A DNA stretch of 64,000 nucleotides from Magnetococcales bacterium. GTDB lineage: Bacteria; Pseudomonadota; Magnetococcia; Magnetococcales; DC0425bin3. The position numbers were made by a program, and so were the translations under genes. Location of the stretch: positions 1 to 64,000 of the forward strand of contig JADGCJ010000004.1 of NCBI GenBank assembly GCA_015229045.1, written 5' to 3'. Below, piece after piece: positions 45,282 to 54,384 of the stretch (position 1 is the first letter of the stretch; every line of letters begins with the position of its first letter). The notes under the pieces are model-generated. The model saw only the letters and a list, made by a program, of their open reading frames with translations. It made no database searches and was not told the origin of the DNA.

Positions 45282-45802
45282 GATGTCTTTGTATCCTCTA
45301 GGAAATTGCCAATGGGAAACACCGCCTGGATCTCTGCGAGCAGGCGTTGAATGCGCGCATCATCAACCGGAGCGCCGTTCAAGACATTTCGGCCGATGGC
45401 GGCATGGAACTGCTGACGATCCCGACTCCCCAGCGAGTCGAGATAGGCATTGCGACGACCGGTTGCATACCCCAGGAGCTTGCGCATCCGTTTGGCCATG
45501 CGTATGTCGCTGACCCCTTGTTGCCGCAAGGTGTTATCAAACCCTTCAAAAGTGATCTCCCACAACAGTTCGATCCTCTCCTCGTCTTCGGTTTGCCCCC
45601 GCTGTCGCCAGGAAAAAAGCTGCAACGAAACGAGCAGAACCAATACCTCGAAGCGCAAATTGAAATCGTCCGGCAGCGCCAGCCAACCGCCTCCAGTCAA
45701 CGACCGGGTCAGATCGACCAGTTGATCATGACGCGCAAGAGCCTCGGTACGCAAGGCCTGTGTACGCTGTTTTTTCTCCTGAAAACGCTGCCATGAAAAC
45801 AT
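45278..45802 (-). CDS. Ubiquinol-cytochrome c chaperone (Cbp3-like) family protein
   Basis: A 174-residue protein resembling the Cbp3/UPF0174 family, which helps assemble cytochrome bc1 in mitochondria and Alphaproteobacteria. Seen features: the [20 protein letters not shown] helix, the [20 protein letters not shown] segment (typical F-x-x-M/LD-x-x-LR-E-x-GVGD pattern) and a helical C-terminus. It begins the operon with pgk (4-base overlap). Family assignment is from motif memory and is moderately sure. Confidence 0.75.
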   Translation of the reverse strand: MFSWQRFQEKKQRTQALRTEALARHDQLVDLTRSLTGGGWLALPDDFNLRFEVLVLLVSLQLFSWRQRGQTEDEERIELLWEITFEGFDNTLRQQGVSDIRMAKRMRKLLGYATGRRNAYLDSLGSRDRQQFHAAIGRNVLNGAPVDDARIQRLLAEIQAVFPIGNFLEDTKTS

Positions 45803-45911
45803 AAGCGCTTTGCTCCGGAACGGCGGGGGATTATCATACCCCAGAAACAGGCAACCTGGAAGTCAGAGAGGCACCCGTGTGCTTCGCACCTAGAACGAGT
45901 CAATAAGGCCC

Positions 45912-46610
45912 ATGAACGGACCCCTACACCCTTTACCCTCTTCTGTGCTCATTCTCCTGGCCATGCTCTTCAATCTGGCCATCTCCTCCTGCCAGACCTT
46001 GACCCAGGAACAAGGCAACATTCTGGATCCCCAAAAGGTCGCTCAGATCCGCGAAGGTCGCACAACCCGCAAGGACGTCCTGGGTCTACTGGGAAGTCCG
46101 ACCATTGTCAACTCTTTCAAACCAAATCGGTGGATCTATCTTCAGGACAGCCGCTTCGATAAATTTCGGGCCATCAACCGAGTCGAGATCGAGTTTGACA
46201 AGCAGGGTGTCGTTCGCTTCGTTACCCGCAATTTTGGCGACGACATTTGGAATCCGCAGCAACTGTCAGCCACCGAACAGGACCGATCGTTCCGTTACCT
46301 GCGCAACCTCATGGAAAACGATGTCCGCGACCTGACGCCCAACGCCATCACAGCCAACCAGCACGTACCTCTGGTTGCGACCACCCAGTCCCCCGGGGGG
46401 GTGTCGCACAAACCAAGTTTTCTGGAACGACTCTTTTCCCGCTGGAAATCGACCCCCGCCAAACCCGATACGTCATTTTCCCCCACAGAGTCGGGATGGT
46501 GGCAAGGAATCTGGTCATCGGACCCGACAGCGGCACCCGGCAGCCTGCCTTCAAAAAGCCCGGAAGCCGACGACACCCATACCCGCCTGCCCTTCCCGTT
46601 GCCGGAATGA
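45912..46610 (+). CDS. bamE: BamE/SmpA/OmlA-domain outer-membrane lipoprotein
   Basis: Component of the outer-membrane beta-barrel assembly machinery. A lipoprotein signal (LILLAMLFNLAISSC) ends at the lipobox cysteine near residue 27. The BamE domain follows: LDPQKVAQIREGRTTRKDVL, LLGSPTIVNSF, then WIYLQ and a NRVEIEFDKQGVV beta strand. The C-terminal 90 residues are a low-complexity extension beyond the usual BamE length. The stop overlaps the start of the phosphorylase gene as ATGA. Confidence 0.88.
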   Translation: MNGPLHPLPSSVLILLAMLFNLAISSCQTLTQEQGNILDPQKVAQIREGRTTRKDVLGLLGSPTIVNSFKPNRWIYLQDSRFDKFRAINRVEIEFDKQGVVRFVTRNFGDDIWNPQQLSATEQDRSFRYLRNLMENDVRDLTPNAITANQHVPLVATTQSPGGVSHKPSFLERLFSRWKSTPAKPDTSFSPTESGWWQGIWSSDPTAAPGSLPSKSPEADDTHTRLPFPLPE

Positions 46611-47326
46611 CCGCCTCTTCCATGCCGCGTACAGCTCTTATCGGTGGCACCAGTCTGCTCGAATCCCAGAGGTTTCGCAATGCCCAGCGCTGCACGATAA
46701 CCACCTCTCATGGCACGGTCCCTCTGCTGTTCCAGGGAGAGTTGATCTTTTTGCAGCGGCACGGCCTGGATGGTTACACCCCGCCGCATCGCATCGACCA
46801 TCGTGCCCATATGGCGGCCCTCCAGGCAGCGGGAGCCGAGCGCATCATGGCCGTTGGCTCGGTGGGGAGTCTGCGTCTGGATATTTCCCCGGGGGCGGTG
46901 GTCTTTCCGGATGATTTTTATGCCCCGCATCTGGCCATCACTCTCTTCGACGACGCCCGGGGACATCGGACTCCGGGTTTTGATCGTCCCTGGCGGGAGC
47001 GTCTCGTGACAATCTGGCGGCAGCAGGGGCTGCCTGCCGCAATCGATGGCGGTGTCTATTGGCAGACCATCGGTCCCCGCTTCGAGACCCCCGCCGAGAT
47101 ACGTGCCCATCAGCCCTTTGCCCATCTGGTGGGCATGACCCTGGCCGCCGAGTGCATTCTGGCCAGCGAAATGGAGATCCCCTACGCCGCCCTTTGCATG
47201 GTCGACAACTTCGCCAATGGTATCACCGATCACCCCCTGACCTATGAGGCCTTCAAGGAGCAGGTTCGCGCCAACGAAAAACATCTCCTGGCAGGCGTCG
47301 ATGCCCTGCTGATCGGGCTGACATAA
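46607..47326 (+). CDS. Methylthioinosine / methylthioadenosine phosphorylase
   Basis: A 239-residue purine nucleoside phosphorylase-fold enzyme of the MtnP group: ALIGGTSLLES (phosphate loop), RIDHRAHMAALQAAGAERI, AVGSVGSLR, GPRFETPAEIR, and MTLAAECILASEMEIPYAAL. MTAP acts on methylthioadenosine; the next gene is an MTA/SAH deaminase, so the inosine form (MTIP, as in Pseudomonas) is the more likely substrate. That is inference from context. The start at 46607 overlaps bamE; an ATG at 46622 is an alternative. Confidence 0.85.
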   Translation: MTASSMPRTALIGGTSLLESQRFRNAQRCTITTSHGTVPLLFQGELIFLQRHGLDGYTPPHRIDHRAHMAALQAAGAERIMAVGSVGSLRLDISPGAVVFPDDFYAPHLAITLFDDARGHRTPGFDRPWRERLVTIWRQQGLPAAIDGGVYWQTIGPRFETPAEIRAHQPFAHLVGMTLAAECILASEMEIPYAALCMVDNFANGITDHPLTYEAFKEQVRANEKHLLAGVDALLIGLT

Positions 47327-47408
47327 ACTCCTTGAAATTCTTTGCAACATGCCATCATAGTCAATCCATGCGTGGCTCCACCCTCATCATATACGGAAAC
47401 AAGAGACC

Positions 47409-48674
47409 ATGAACCTTTTCATCAAGGATGCCCGACTTCTCGATGACCGGAGGGTCGATATTCATATCGAGAAGGGCTTGATCACCGCAATGGACGGCAA
47501 GTTGCCCCCGCCCCCGCCAGGCACGGAGGTTCTGGACGCTCGGGGCATGGTGGCAACCCCTGGCTTGATCAACGGACATACCCACGCCGCGATGACCCTG
47601 TTCCGGGGCTATGGCGATGACATGTTCCTCATGGACTGGCTGCAAAACCGCATCTGGCCCGCCGAAGCCAAAATGAGCGAGGAGGATATCTACTGGGGTA
47701 CCAAGCTCGCCTGTCTGGAGATGATCCGCTCGGGGACAGTGCAGTTTCACGACATGTACTGGCAATATCACGCCGTGGCGCGGGCTGTGGATGACATGGG
47801 CCTGCGAGCCGGAATCGGGGCGATCCTCCTTGACGTCGCCGGGGTGGAACAGGGGGATCATCTCCAGGAACTCTCCGAGCAACTTTACGACGAAACGAGT
47901 CGCTATTCGCAACGTATCCGGTATGAACACTCACCACACGCCATCTATACGGTCAGCGAGGCCCGTTTGCGCTGGGTGGCCGAGTTTTCGGAGAAAAGGG
48001 GAACCCTGGTCCATATTCATCTTTCCGAAACCGCGCGCGAGGTCTCCGAATGTCAGGCGCAACATGGTGTGCGTCCGGCCTTTTATCTGGATCGGGTGGG
48101 GCTGCTCAACCCCCGGGTCTATCTGGCGCACGGAGTGCATCTGGACGCCGCCGAGCTGGATCTGATCGCCGAGCGCAATGCCACCCTGGTCACCAACCCC
48201 GTTTCCAATATGAAGTTGGCGGTGGGGGGAACGTTCCCCTACCAGGAGGTGGCACGGCGCGGCATCAATATGGCCATTGGTACGGATGGAGCTGCCTCCA
48301 ACAACAGCCTGGATCTGTTTCAGGATGTCAAAATTCTCGCCCTGCTGCAAAAACATGCCTCACACGATCCAACCACCCTCCCCGCCCGTGTCGCCTGGAA
48401 AATCCTCACCGGCGCCCGGGCGCCTGTTTTTGGTCAAAGCGGTCGCATCGCCCCCGGAGAAAAGGCCGATTTGTTGCTGTTGAACCTGGAGCAGGTGGAA
48501 ATCACGCCGCATCATGACCTTATCTCCAACCTGATCTACGCCGCCACGGGGCATGTCGTCGATACCATGGTGGTCGACGGCCGGATCCTCATGCGGGGTC
48601 GTCGCATCGATGGCGAAGAGGAGATTCGCCAGGAGGCGGCTGCTCGGGCACGATCCCTTTGTGTCAACAATTGA
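47409..48674 (+). CDS. mtaD: 5-methylthioadenosine / S-adenosylhomocysteine deaminase
   Basis: A 421-residue amidohydrolase that deaminates MTA and SAH to the inosine forms. Metal ligands: NGHTHAAM (HxH), HIHLSETAREV, AHGVHLD and the catalytic aspartate in GTDGAASNN. The VATPGLINGHTH strand and the final KADLLLLNLE / TMVVDG region are typical of the family. Together with the upstream phosphorylase it forms an MTA salvage route that goes through methylthioinosine. Length and motifs are normal. Confidence 0.94.
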   Translation: MNLFIKDARLLDDRRVDIHIEKGLITAMDGKLPPPPPGTEVLDARGMVATPGLINGHTHAAMTLFRGYGDDMFLMDWLQNRIWPAEAKMSEEDIYWGTKLACLEMIRSGTVQFHDMYWQYHAVARAVDDMGLRAGIGAILLDVAGVEQGDHLQELSEQLYDETSRYSQRIRYEHSPHAIYTVSEARLRWVAEFSEKRGTLVHIHLSETAREVSECQAQHGVRPAFYLDRVGLLNPRVYLAHGVHLDAAELDLIAERNATLVTNPVSNMKLAVGGTFPYQEVARRGINMAIGTDGAASNNSLDLFQDVKILALLQKHASHDPTTLPARVAWKILTGARAPVFGQSGRIAPGEKADLLLLNLEQVEITPHHDLISNLIYAATGHVVDTMVVDGRILMRGRRIDGEEEIRQEAAARARSLCVNN

Positions 48675-48740
48675 TTCCGCTTTGAACCGAATCCATTTCG
48701 GGATGCGCGGTTTTTTGACAGGAAGACGTGGAGAACGGTC

Positions 48741-49622
48741 ATGATCCTGGTCACCGGCTGTACGGGTCTGGTTGGCTACTCTTTGGTGCATCGTCTGGTT
48801 GAAGAGGGACGATTCGTGCGTGGACTGGCTCGCCATCAGCCCCACTGGCACGATCCGGCCTTATCGAATCTGCAATTTTATCGGGGATCCATCCTGGATG
48901 TCAGCGCCCTGGATGCGGCCATGGAGGGGGTGGAACAGGTGATCCACCTGGTGGGAATTCTGGTGGAGAGTGGTCAGAGCACCTTTGCCAATATTCACCA
49001 CCTGGGAACACAAAATGTGGTCGATATAGCCAAGCGGCACGGGGTGAAGCGCTTCATCCATATGAGTTCCCTGGGCACCCGACCCCAGGCGGCCAGTCTC
49101 TACCATCGCACCAAATGGGCAGCGGAAGAGTACCTCCGTCATAGCGGAATTCCCTACACCATCCTGCGTCCCTCGGTCATTTTTGGTCCACGCGACAACT
49201 TCGTCAACCAGTTTGCCCGCATGATGCGTTACCAGCCGTTCATGCCCATCCTGGGCGACGGTCTCTCTCGCATGCAGCCCATTTGGGTCGAGGATGTCGT
49301 TCATTGCGTGGTGGCAGCACTCGATGATCCGGATACGCTGGGCCACACCTTCGAGCTGGGCGGACCGGAACGCCTCACCTTCGTCGATATCATGGAGACC
49401 ATTGCCGCGACCATGGGCAAGAGCCGCATGAAGCTCTTTCTGCCCATGCCCCTGCTGCGCCTGGAGGCGGCCATCATGGAACGCCTCCTGCCCCGCCCGC
49501 CCCTGACATCCGACCAGTTGATCATGCTCCGCGAAGAGAACATATGCGATATCGATCCCATGGTCAGAACCTTCAAGATCGAACCGCGCAATTTCCGCGA
49601 GGGAATCCGTACCTATCTTTAA
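48741..49622 (+). CDS. NAD-dependent epimerase (NDUFA9/complex I-like atypical SDR)
   Basis: A 293-residue Rossmann protein. The cofactor loop is VTGCTGLVGYSL near the start, and the active-site-like YHRTKWAAEEYL follows MSSLGTRP. The C-terminal half matches the atypical SDR branch that includes NDUFA9 of mitochondrial complex I and quinone-related reductases (GDGLSRMQPIWVEDV, then TFELGGPERLTF). Substrate not identifiable. It lies 66 bases after mtaD, with a fragment of repeated sequence between. Confidence 0.87.
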   Translation: MILVTGCTGLVGYSLVHRLVEEGRFVRGLARHQPHWHDPALSNLQFYRGSILDVSALDAAMEGVEQVIHLVGILVESGQSTFANIHHLGTQNVVDIAKRHGVKRFIHMSSLGTRPQAASLYHRTKWAAEEYLRHSGIPYTILRPSVIFGPRDNFVNQFARMMRYQPFMPILGDGLSRMQPIWVEDVVHCVVAALDDPDTLGHTFELGGPERLTFVDIMETIAATMGKSRMKLFLPMPLLRLEAAIMERLLPRPPLTSDQLIMLREENICDIDPMVRTFKIEPRNFREGIRTYL

Positions 49623-49644
49623 AAAAAACGGCCCTGGGCGAGAA

Positions 49645-49695
49645 CCTGTCAAAAACGGGACCAGGGGGGCTGGCCCCCCGGCAGGCCAACAAACA
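49645..49695 (-). repeat. Dispersed multi-hairpin repeat, copy 6 (inverted fragment)
   Basis: Only the end of the element: on the plus strand AACCTGTCAAAAACGGGACC, then AGGGGGGCTGGCCCCCCGGC. It corresponds to the AGCCAGCCCCCTGG-GACCCCG end of copy 5. It lies between the convergent epimerase and pilus genes. Confidence 0.65.
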
Positions 49696-49761
49696 ACCCC
49701 CCCGGAGGAGATCTCCAGGGAGGTGTTTGTCGTTCCAGATCGATCGACGGCAGTTTCTGGA

Positions 49762-51441
49762 TCAATTCTGGTCTTGCCGTCCCTCTTTCCATTGCCCGGG
49801 GGAGACTTTGCCACCCGAAGAGCTGTCGCCGCCCGCGCAGAGATTTGCAGGCGTAAGGGAGTTGACAGCAGTCACGACGGCGTCATCGTAGGTGAGGGTA
49901 AAACCGGAGCCAAACGTCACCTGCCCTCCGGACAGAACGGAACCGTTCAGCTCGCCATTATTACCCACCTGAATTCTCGTGGAACCGGACGGTGCGTAGA
50001 CCACTCCGGCTATGCTGGCATTGTTCCCGGCAGTCAACGAGGAGTAGACATACATACCGAAATTGGCCGCACTGCCGCCCGTATTCAGTTGGAGATTGTT
50101 GCCAAATTCGGCGCTCTGTACATAGAGCTTGACGACACCGCTCGGGGACACGACGAGGCTGACATTGTTGCTGCTGTTGCCACCACCTCCTCCTCCTGAT
50201 CCACCATGGCCTCCCGATCCACCGTCAGCAAAAGCGGGTTTCATTTCCAGCCAGCCAAACCACTTTTTCCATGGAAAGTCCAGGAGGCTACCATGTCCTC
50301 CGGAACCACCATGTCCACCACCTCCGGAACCACCATGCCCACCACCACCACTGCTTGTATTCAACTGGGAGATGTAATAGGTTCCTGGCGCCATTTTGAG
50401 CGTCGCATTGTTGCCAAGGTCGAGCCGGTTGATGTAGTAGGTTCCATCTGAAACATTGAAAGTGACGGTTGTATTATTGGAGACCGTTATATTTCCATAC
50501 TGCCCGGTTCCCAGAGCGGCATTGCTGGACACAGTCACGTCGCCCTGAGCACCCGTACTCGCGATAAAGGCGGGCAGGTCAACCAGAGCCACGGTCTGTT
50601 TTTCCAGCTCACCGGCGCTGGTCAGAACATTGCAGTCCCCCATACAGTCCCTGTGCCAGTGGCCCCAGCCACCACAGCTTCCCCAGCCGGTCCAGTTGTC
50701 TTCGCCACGATTGCCTGACCGGCCATCATCCCGCCCGCCATGACCGCCCGACCCGCCACCGCCATGACCGCCCGATCCGCCATCGGCAAAAGCGGGTTGG
50801 ACGATATCCAACGAACAAAACAATTGCTTCCATGGATAATCCAGAAGACCGCCGTGGTGTCCACCACCCGAGTTGCCATGCCCCCCACCACCCCCGGAAT
50901 GACCACGACCGCGTTTCCAGTCGTTGTCATTATGGTGATCGGTGCTGGTCTTGCAGGGAATGACACCCTTGCCATTCATCTTGGCGCGGTCGTCAATGGT
51001 CAATCCGGCGTTGGCAACCAGGGCGTAGCTGCTGCAAACACCACCCGTGCTGCATGTCACCCCCGGAAACCTGGCGGCACGTCGACCTCTGCTCTCTTTC
51101 ACGATGACGGTCCATGAATTGGCCGTACCCGGTGTGGGGCGAAAGATCGTCACGAATTGACCGGCACTGGCAACGCTTTGCGTCACCACGACGTCGTTGC
51201 CGACCTTGGTCATTCCGGACAGCTTGGTCGGATCGCAATTGTTGGCTTTCAACTGGGCAAGAATCGCCTGTGTGCCGGCTTCGGCCAGGTTCAACGCCTT
51301 GTCGGAAGCCGCATGTTCAGAATCGGCCTTTTTGCCCGAGGTGTACATTTTGGCCAGGATAACCCCCGCCGCGCCCAACGCTGCCGTCAGGACGATAGCC
51401 GTGACAACCATGGAGCCCCGCTGCCGATCAAACCTCTTCAT
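49762..51441 (-). CDS. PilX-like secreted protein, Gly/His/Asn-rich, with duplicated insert
   Basis: A 559-residue protein from the ATG at 51441 (ribosome site GGAG). The N-terminus is PilX-like: RQRGSMVVTAIVLTAALGAA hydrophobic helix, then ASDKALNLAEAGTQAILAQL. The rest is rich in Gly, His and Asn, with GNN-type turns (LGNNATLKMAPGTYYISQL) suggesting a beta-helix, and ends SPGQWKE. Two copies of a 28-residue insert, LLD(Y/F)PWK...PAFADGGSGGHGG, lie at about residues 198-225 and 385-412, each inside GGHGG repeats. It is the last gene of the minor-pilin operon, probably surface exposed. The role is unknown. Confidence 0.8.
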   Translation of the reverse strand: MKRFDRQRGSMVVTAIVLTAALGAAGVILAKMYTSGKKADSEHAASDKALNLAEAGTQAILAQLKANNCDPTKLSGMTKVGNDVVVTQSVASAGQFVTIFRPTPGTANSWTVIVKESRGRRAARFPGVTCSTGGVCSSYALVANAGLTIDDRAKMNGKGVIPCKTSTDHHNDNDWKRGRGHSGGGGGHGNSGGGHHGGLLDYPWKQLFCSLDIVQPAFADGGSGGHGGGGSGGHGGRDDGRSGNRGEDNWTGWGSCGGWGHWHRDCMGDCNVLTSAGELEKQTVALVDLPAFIASTGAQGDVTVSSNAALGTGQYGNITVSNNTTVTFNVSDGTYYINRLDLGNNATLKMAPGTYYISQLNTSSGGGGHGGSGGGGHGGSGGHGSLLDFPWKKWFGWLEMKPAFADGGSGGHGGSGGGGGGNSSNNVSLVVSPSGVVKLYVQSAEFGNNLQLNTGGSAANFGMYVYSSLTAGNNASIAGVVYAPSGSTRIQVGNNGELNGSVLSGGQVTFGSGFTLTYDDAVVTAVNSLTPANLCAGGDSSSGGKVSPGQWKEGRQDQN

Positions 51442-51458
51442 AGACTTTCTCCGCGCAA

Positions 51459-52691
51459 TTAGAATTGCTCTTTCCATGACCCGGGAGTGATGGTGCCGCC
51501 ACCCCCGGCAGAACATGAAATACCCAATGCCGTCACGGCAGCCGAAGCAGAAGAGTCATATGTCACGTCATCGTTGTTGCCCAATGTGACACTGCCCCCT
51601 GAAACAATGGATCCATGCAGGTTTCCGTTATTGCCTAACTGGACCGTTGCAGTACTGGATGGGGCATCAACCACCCCAAAAATATTGGCATCGTTGCCGA
51701 CCCGGAACAGGGTATAGGCGTAGATGCCGAGATTGGCTATCGTGCCGTTGTTGTTCAAATTGGCGTTATTTCCAATGGCTGCACTCTCCACATACAGTTT
51801 GGCAACACCATTGGGCGTCACCACCAGATTGTTGTCATTACCCAGCGTCAGTTGCGAAACATGGTATGTTCCAGGTGCCATATTGAGCGTCACGTTATTG
51901 CCGAGGACAATCTGGTCAAAATGATACGTCCCACCCGATGCATTGAAAGTCAGGGTGGCATTGTTACCAACCGTCACATTTTGATAATTTCCGGCTCCCC
52001 TTATCGAAGAACCGTTATTGTCCACACTGAAGCTGCCATCGACGTTGCTGCTTGTCACGAAGGCGGGCAATGCCGGAATGGACACGGTGCGTGATTCCAG
52101 AGCGCCGGCGCTGGTTATGACGTTGCAGTTCCCAGTCTGTCCACCTCCTCCCGATCCGCCATGGCCACCACTCCCTCCCGATCCGCCGTGGCCATCTGAT
52201 CCGCCACCACTGCAAGCAGTGACGTCGTGCCCATTGATCTGGATGTTGTTACCTACGTCCAGCAGAGCGTCGCCAACAACAGCGTAGGAACACCCTGCAT
52301 TGTTGCCACATTGCAACCCTGGAAAATTCACGACGCGGCGACTGCCACTGGCTGCCGAGGTCACCGCCCAGGTGTTGCTCCCGGTGGAATGAAAAGTCAC
52401 CCTGAATACACCCTGCCCCGTAATGGTCTGAGTGACCACGACATCGCTGCCGTTCATGGCTGCGCCGGACAACAGGGTTGGGTTGCAATTGTTGGCTTTC
52501 AGTTGGGCGAGGATCAGCTGGGTACCGGATTCGGTCAAGTTGAACTCTTTGTCGCCGGCGGAGTTCTGCATGTTGGCGACGTTGCCCGATTGGTACATAT
52601 TGGATATCGCAACTCCGGCGACTCCCAATGCCACGATGATGACAAGTGCTGCTGTCGCCAGGGATCCCCGTTGTTGCTGTACGCGTCTCAT
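51459..52691 (-). CDS. PilX-like secreted protein with GNN repeats
   Basis: A 410-residue paralogue of its neighbours. N-terminus QQRGSLATAALVIIVALGVA then AGDKEFNLTESGTQLILAQL, as in PilX. After the conserved NFPGLQC come block A (residues ~134-252: CSYAVVGDALLDVGNN, then NCNVITSAGALESRTVSIPA, NVTVGNNATLTF) and block B (~253-398: GTYHFDQIVLGNNVTLNMAP to VTALGISCSAGGGG). It ends TITPGSWKEQF. The GNN turns at near-regular spacing suggest a beta-helix surface domain. It lies 20 bases after the next paralogue. Confidence 0.82.
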   Translation of the reverse strand: MRRVQQQRGSLATAALVIIVALGVAGVAISNMYQSGNVANMQNSAGDKEFNLTESGTQLILAQLKANNCNPTLLSGAAMNGSDVVVTQTITGQGVFRVTFHSTGSNTWAVTSAASGSRRVVNFPGLQCGNNAGCSYAVVGDALLDVGNNIQINGHDVTACSGGGSDGHGGSGGSGGHGGSGGGGQTGNCNVITSAGALESRTVSIPALPAFVTSSNVDGSFSVDNNGSSIRGAGNYQNVTVGNNATLTFNASGGTYHFDQIVLGNNVTLNMAPGTYHVSQLTLGNDNNLVVTPNGVAKLYVESAAIGNNANLNNNGTIANLGIYAYTLFRVGNDANIFGVVDAPSSTATVQLGNNGNLHGSIVSGGSVTLGNNDDVTYDSSASAAVTALGISCSAGGGGTITPGSWKEQF

Positions 52692-52711
52692 GGCAAGTTC
52701 CCCTTACAATT

Positions 52712-53887
52712 TCAGAAGTTTTCTTTCCACGACCCTGGAGTGATGGTGCCGCCACCGCCACCGCCACCACCGCCCGACGTAAAGGTGAGGGTGCCGTTAT
52801 TGCTGATCGTGATATCGTCATACTGTCCTGGTGCCAGGGGACCGCTGGTCTTGCTGCCATTGGCCAGGGTACTGGCCACAAAGGCGGGCAGGGCCGGAAT
52901 GGTCACATTCTGGGATTGTCGGGCACCGGCACTGGTGACGACGTTACAACTTCCCCCACAACTCCCAACATTGCTGCCATTGATCTGGGAATTGTTGCCT
53001 ACAGCCAAACTGGCGTTACCCACGATGGGGTAAGGGCACCCGCCACCCCCTGAACACGCAACACCCAGCGACGTCACAGCAGACGATTCGGCAGAGCCAT
53101 AAGTGACCAGGTCGTTGTTACCCAGAGAGACGGGGCCATTTGAAACAACGGATCCTTGCAGATTGGTATTATTGCCAAGCTGGATCGATACGGCACCGGA
53201 CGATGCATTCATCACCCCATGGATGTTCGCATTGTTGCCAACCTGGAGCGAGGTATAGGCATAGATCCCGAGGTTGGCGGCGCTGCCTCCATTGTTCAGG
53301 TTGGCATTATTGCCGATATTTGCGCTCTGTACATATATTTTGACAACTCCGCTCGGGGTCACTACTAGGCTGTTATTATTGCCCAATGACAGTTGTGCAA
53401 TATAATAAGTCCCAGGGGCCATATTGACTGTCGCGTTATTGCCGAGGGTGAGGCGATCCATGGCGTAGGTTCCATTGCCGCTGCTGCAGTTCAACCCCGG
53501 AAAATTGGTGACGCGGCGACTGCCAACCGCCGCCGCAGTGACCGACCAGGTGTTCCCCGTCCCGGTAGGCTTTTGAAAGGTCACCGTGAATGACCCCTGG
53601 TTGGCAATGCTCTGTGTCACCACGGTGGTTGTGTTGCCACCGCTTGTCGTCGTTGACGCTCCGGATAGTGCGGTGGGATCACAACCGTTGGCTTTCAGTT
53701 GTGCCAGGATCGATTCGGTACCAGCATCAGCCAGATTGAAGGCCTTGTCACCAGCGACGTTCTGCGTACCTGCGCTCTGGCTCGACTGGTACATCCTGGA
53801 CAGGACAACCCCGGCGACACCCAACGCCACCATCAGAACAAGAGCCGTCATGGCCAGGGATCCCCGCTGCTTACTGTATTTCATCAT
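52712..53887 (-). CDS. PilX-like secreted protein with swapped internal blocks
   Basis: A 391-residue paralogue with the same PilX-like N-terminus (KQRGSLAMTALVLMVALGVA; AGDKAFNLADAGTESILAQL) and the same end (TITPGSWKENF). Its two internal blocks are in the opposite order from both neighbours: block B (residues 139-283, GTYAMDRLTLGNNATVNMAP to LGVACSGGGG) comes first and block A (284-372, CPYPIVGNASLAVGNNSQIN to DDITISNNGTLTF) second. The joins fall in poly-glycine or short cysteine-flanked stretches. The start overlaps the stop of the PilW-like gene by 4 bases. Confidence 0.83.
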   Translation of the reverse strand: MMKYSKQRGSLAMTALVLMVALGVAGVVLSRMYQSSQSAGTQNVAGDKAFNLADAGTESILAQLKANGCDPTALSGASTTTSGGNTTTVVTQSIANQGSFTVTFQKPTGTGNTWSVTAAAVGSRRVTNFPGLNCSSGNGTYAMDRLTLGNNATVNMAPGTYYIAQLSLGNNNSLVVTPSGVVKIYVQSANIGNNANLNNGGSAANLGIYAYTSLQVGNNANIHGVMNASSGAVSIQLGNNTNLQGSVVSNGPVSLGNNDLVTYGSAESSAVTSLGVACSGGGGCPYPIVGNASLAVGNNSQINGSNVGSCGGSCNVVTSAGARQSQNVTIPALPAFVASTLANGSKTSGPLAPGQYDDITISNNGTLTFTSGGGGGGGGGTITPGSWKENF

Positions 53888-54384
53888 GGATTCCTCACGT
53901 ATACGGCAGTCCTGAACGGTACTGTTATGGTGCCACCCAATCCGTTCATGACAACCTGGATGGTAAAACTGATTGTAGCAAGATTTCTTGTGGCATCCCA
54001 GGTAAATTGCAGGGAGTTTTGCTGAACATTTTCCAACAAGGCAACCGCATTCATGAAAACAGTGGTCGTCGGCGTACCCGTTTGATCAAAAAGAACGGTG
54101 GCACCCAAATCGTTCGTGAACCGGATACTTCCGTTCCCGGTAGGCTGAGTCACGGAGGCAGCCGTGGCACCGCGCAGTTCTCTGATCATGACCTCCATGG
54201 CCGCCTTGGCCCTGGAAGGAATGGGCGTCAGATACATGTTGGCGATATAGGAGGAGTAGGCGCCGGCTGTCATTTTTCCGCCCACGCTTAAAAAAATCCC
54301 CAGGATCGCGATGGTGATGACCATCTCGATCAATGTAAATCCAACCCCCTTTCCAGGTGACCGTGTCATGTTCATCTCAATCAA
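53884..54384 (-). CDS. Minor pilin, PilW/GspJ-like
   Basis: A 166-residue pseudopilin. The prepilin leader ends at GKGVG before the methylation-site FTLIEMVITIAILGIFLSVG, a full class III N-terminus with the conserved Glu at +5. The remainder (RAKAAMEVMIRELRGATAAS, then beta strands) fits PilW/GspJ-type minor pilins, which prime pilus assembly at the inner membrane. 4-base overlaps on both sides place it firmly in the operon. Confidence 0.85.
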   Translation of the reverse strand: MIEMNMTRSPGKGVGFTLIEMVITIAILGIFLSVGGKMTAGAYSSYIANMYLTPIPSRAKAAMEVMIRELRGATAASVTQPTGNGSIRFTNDLGATVLFDQTGTPTTTVFMNAVALLENVQQNSLQFTWDATRNLATISFTIQVVMNGLGGTITVPFRTAVYVRNP

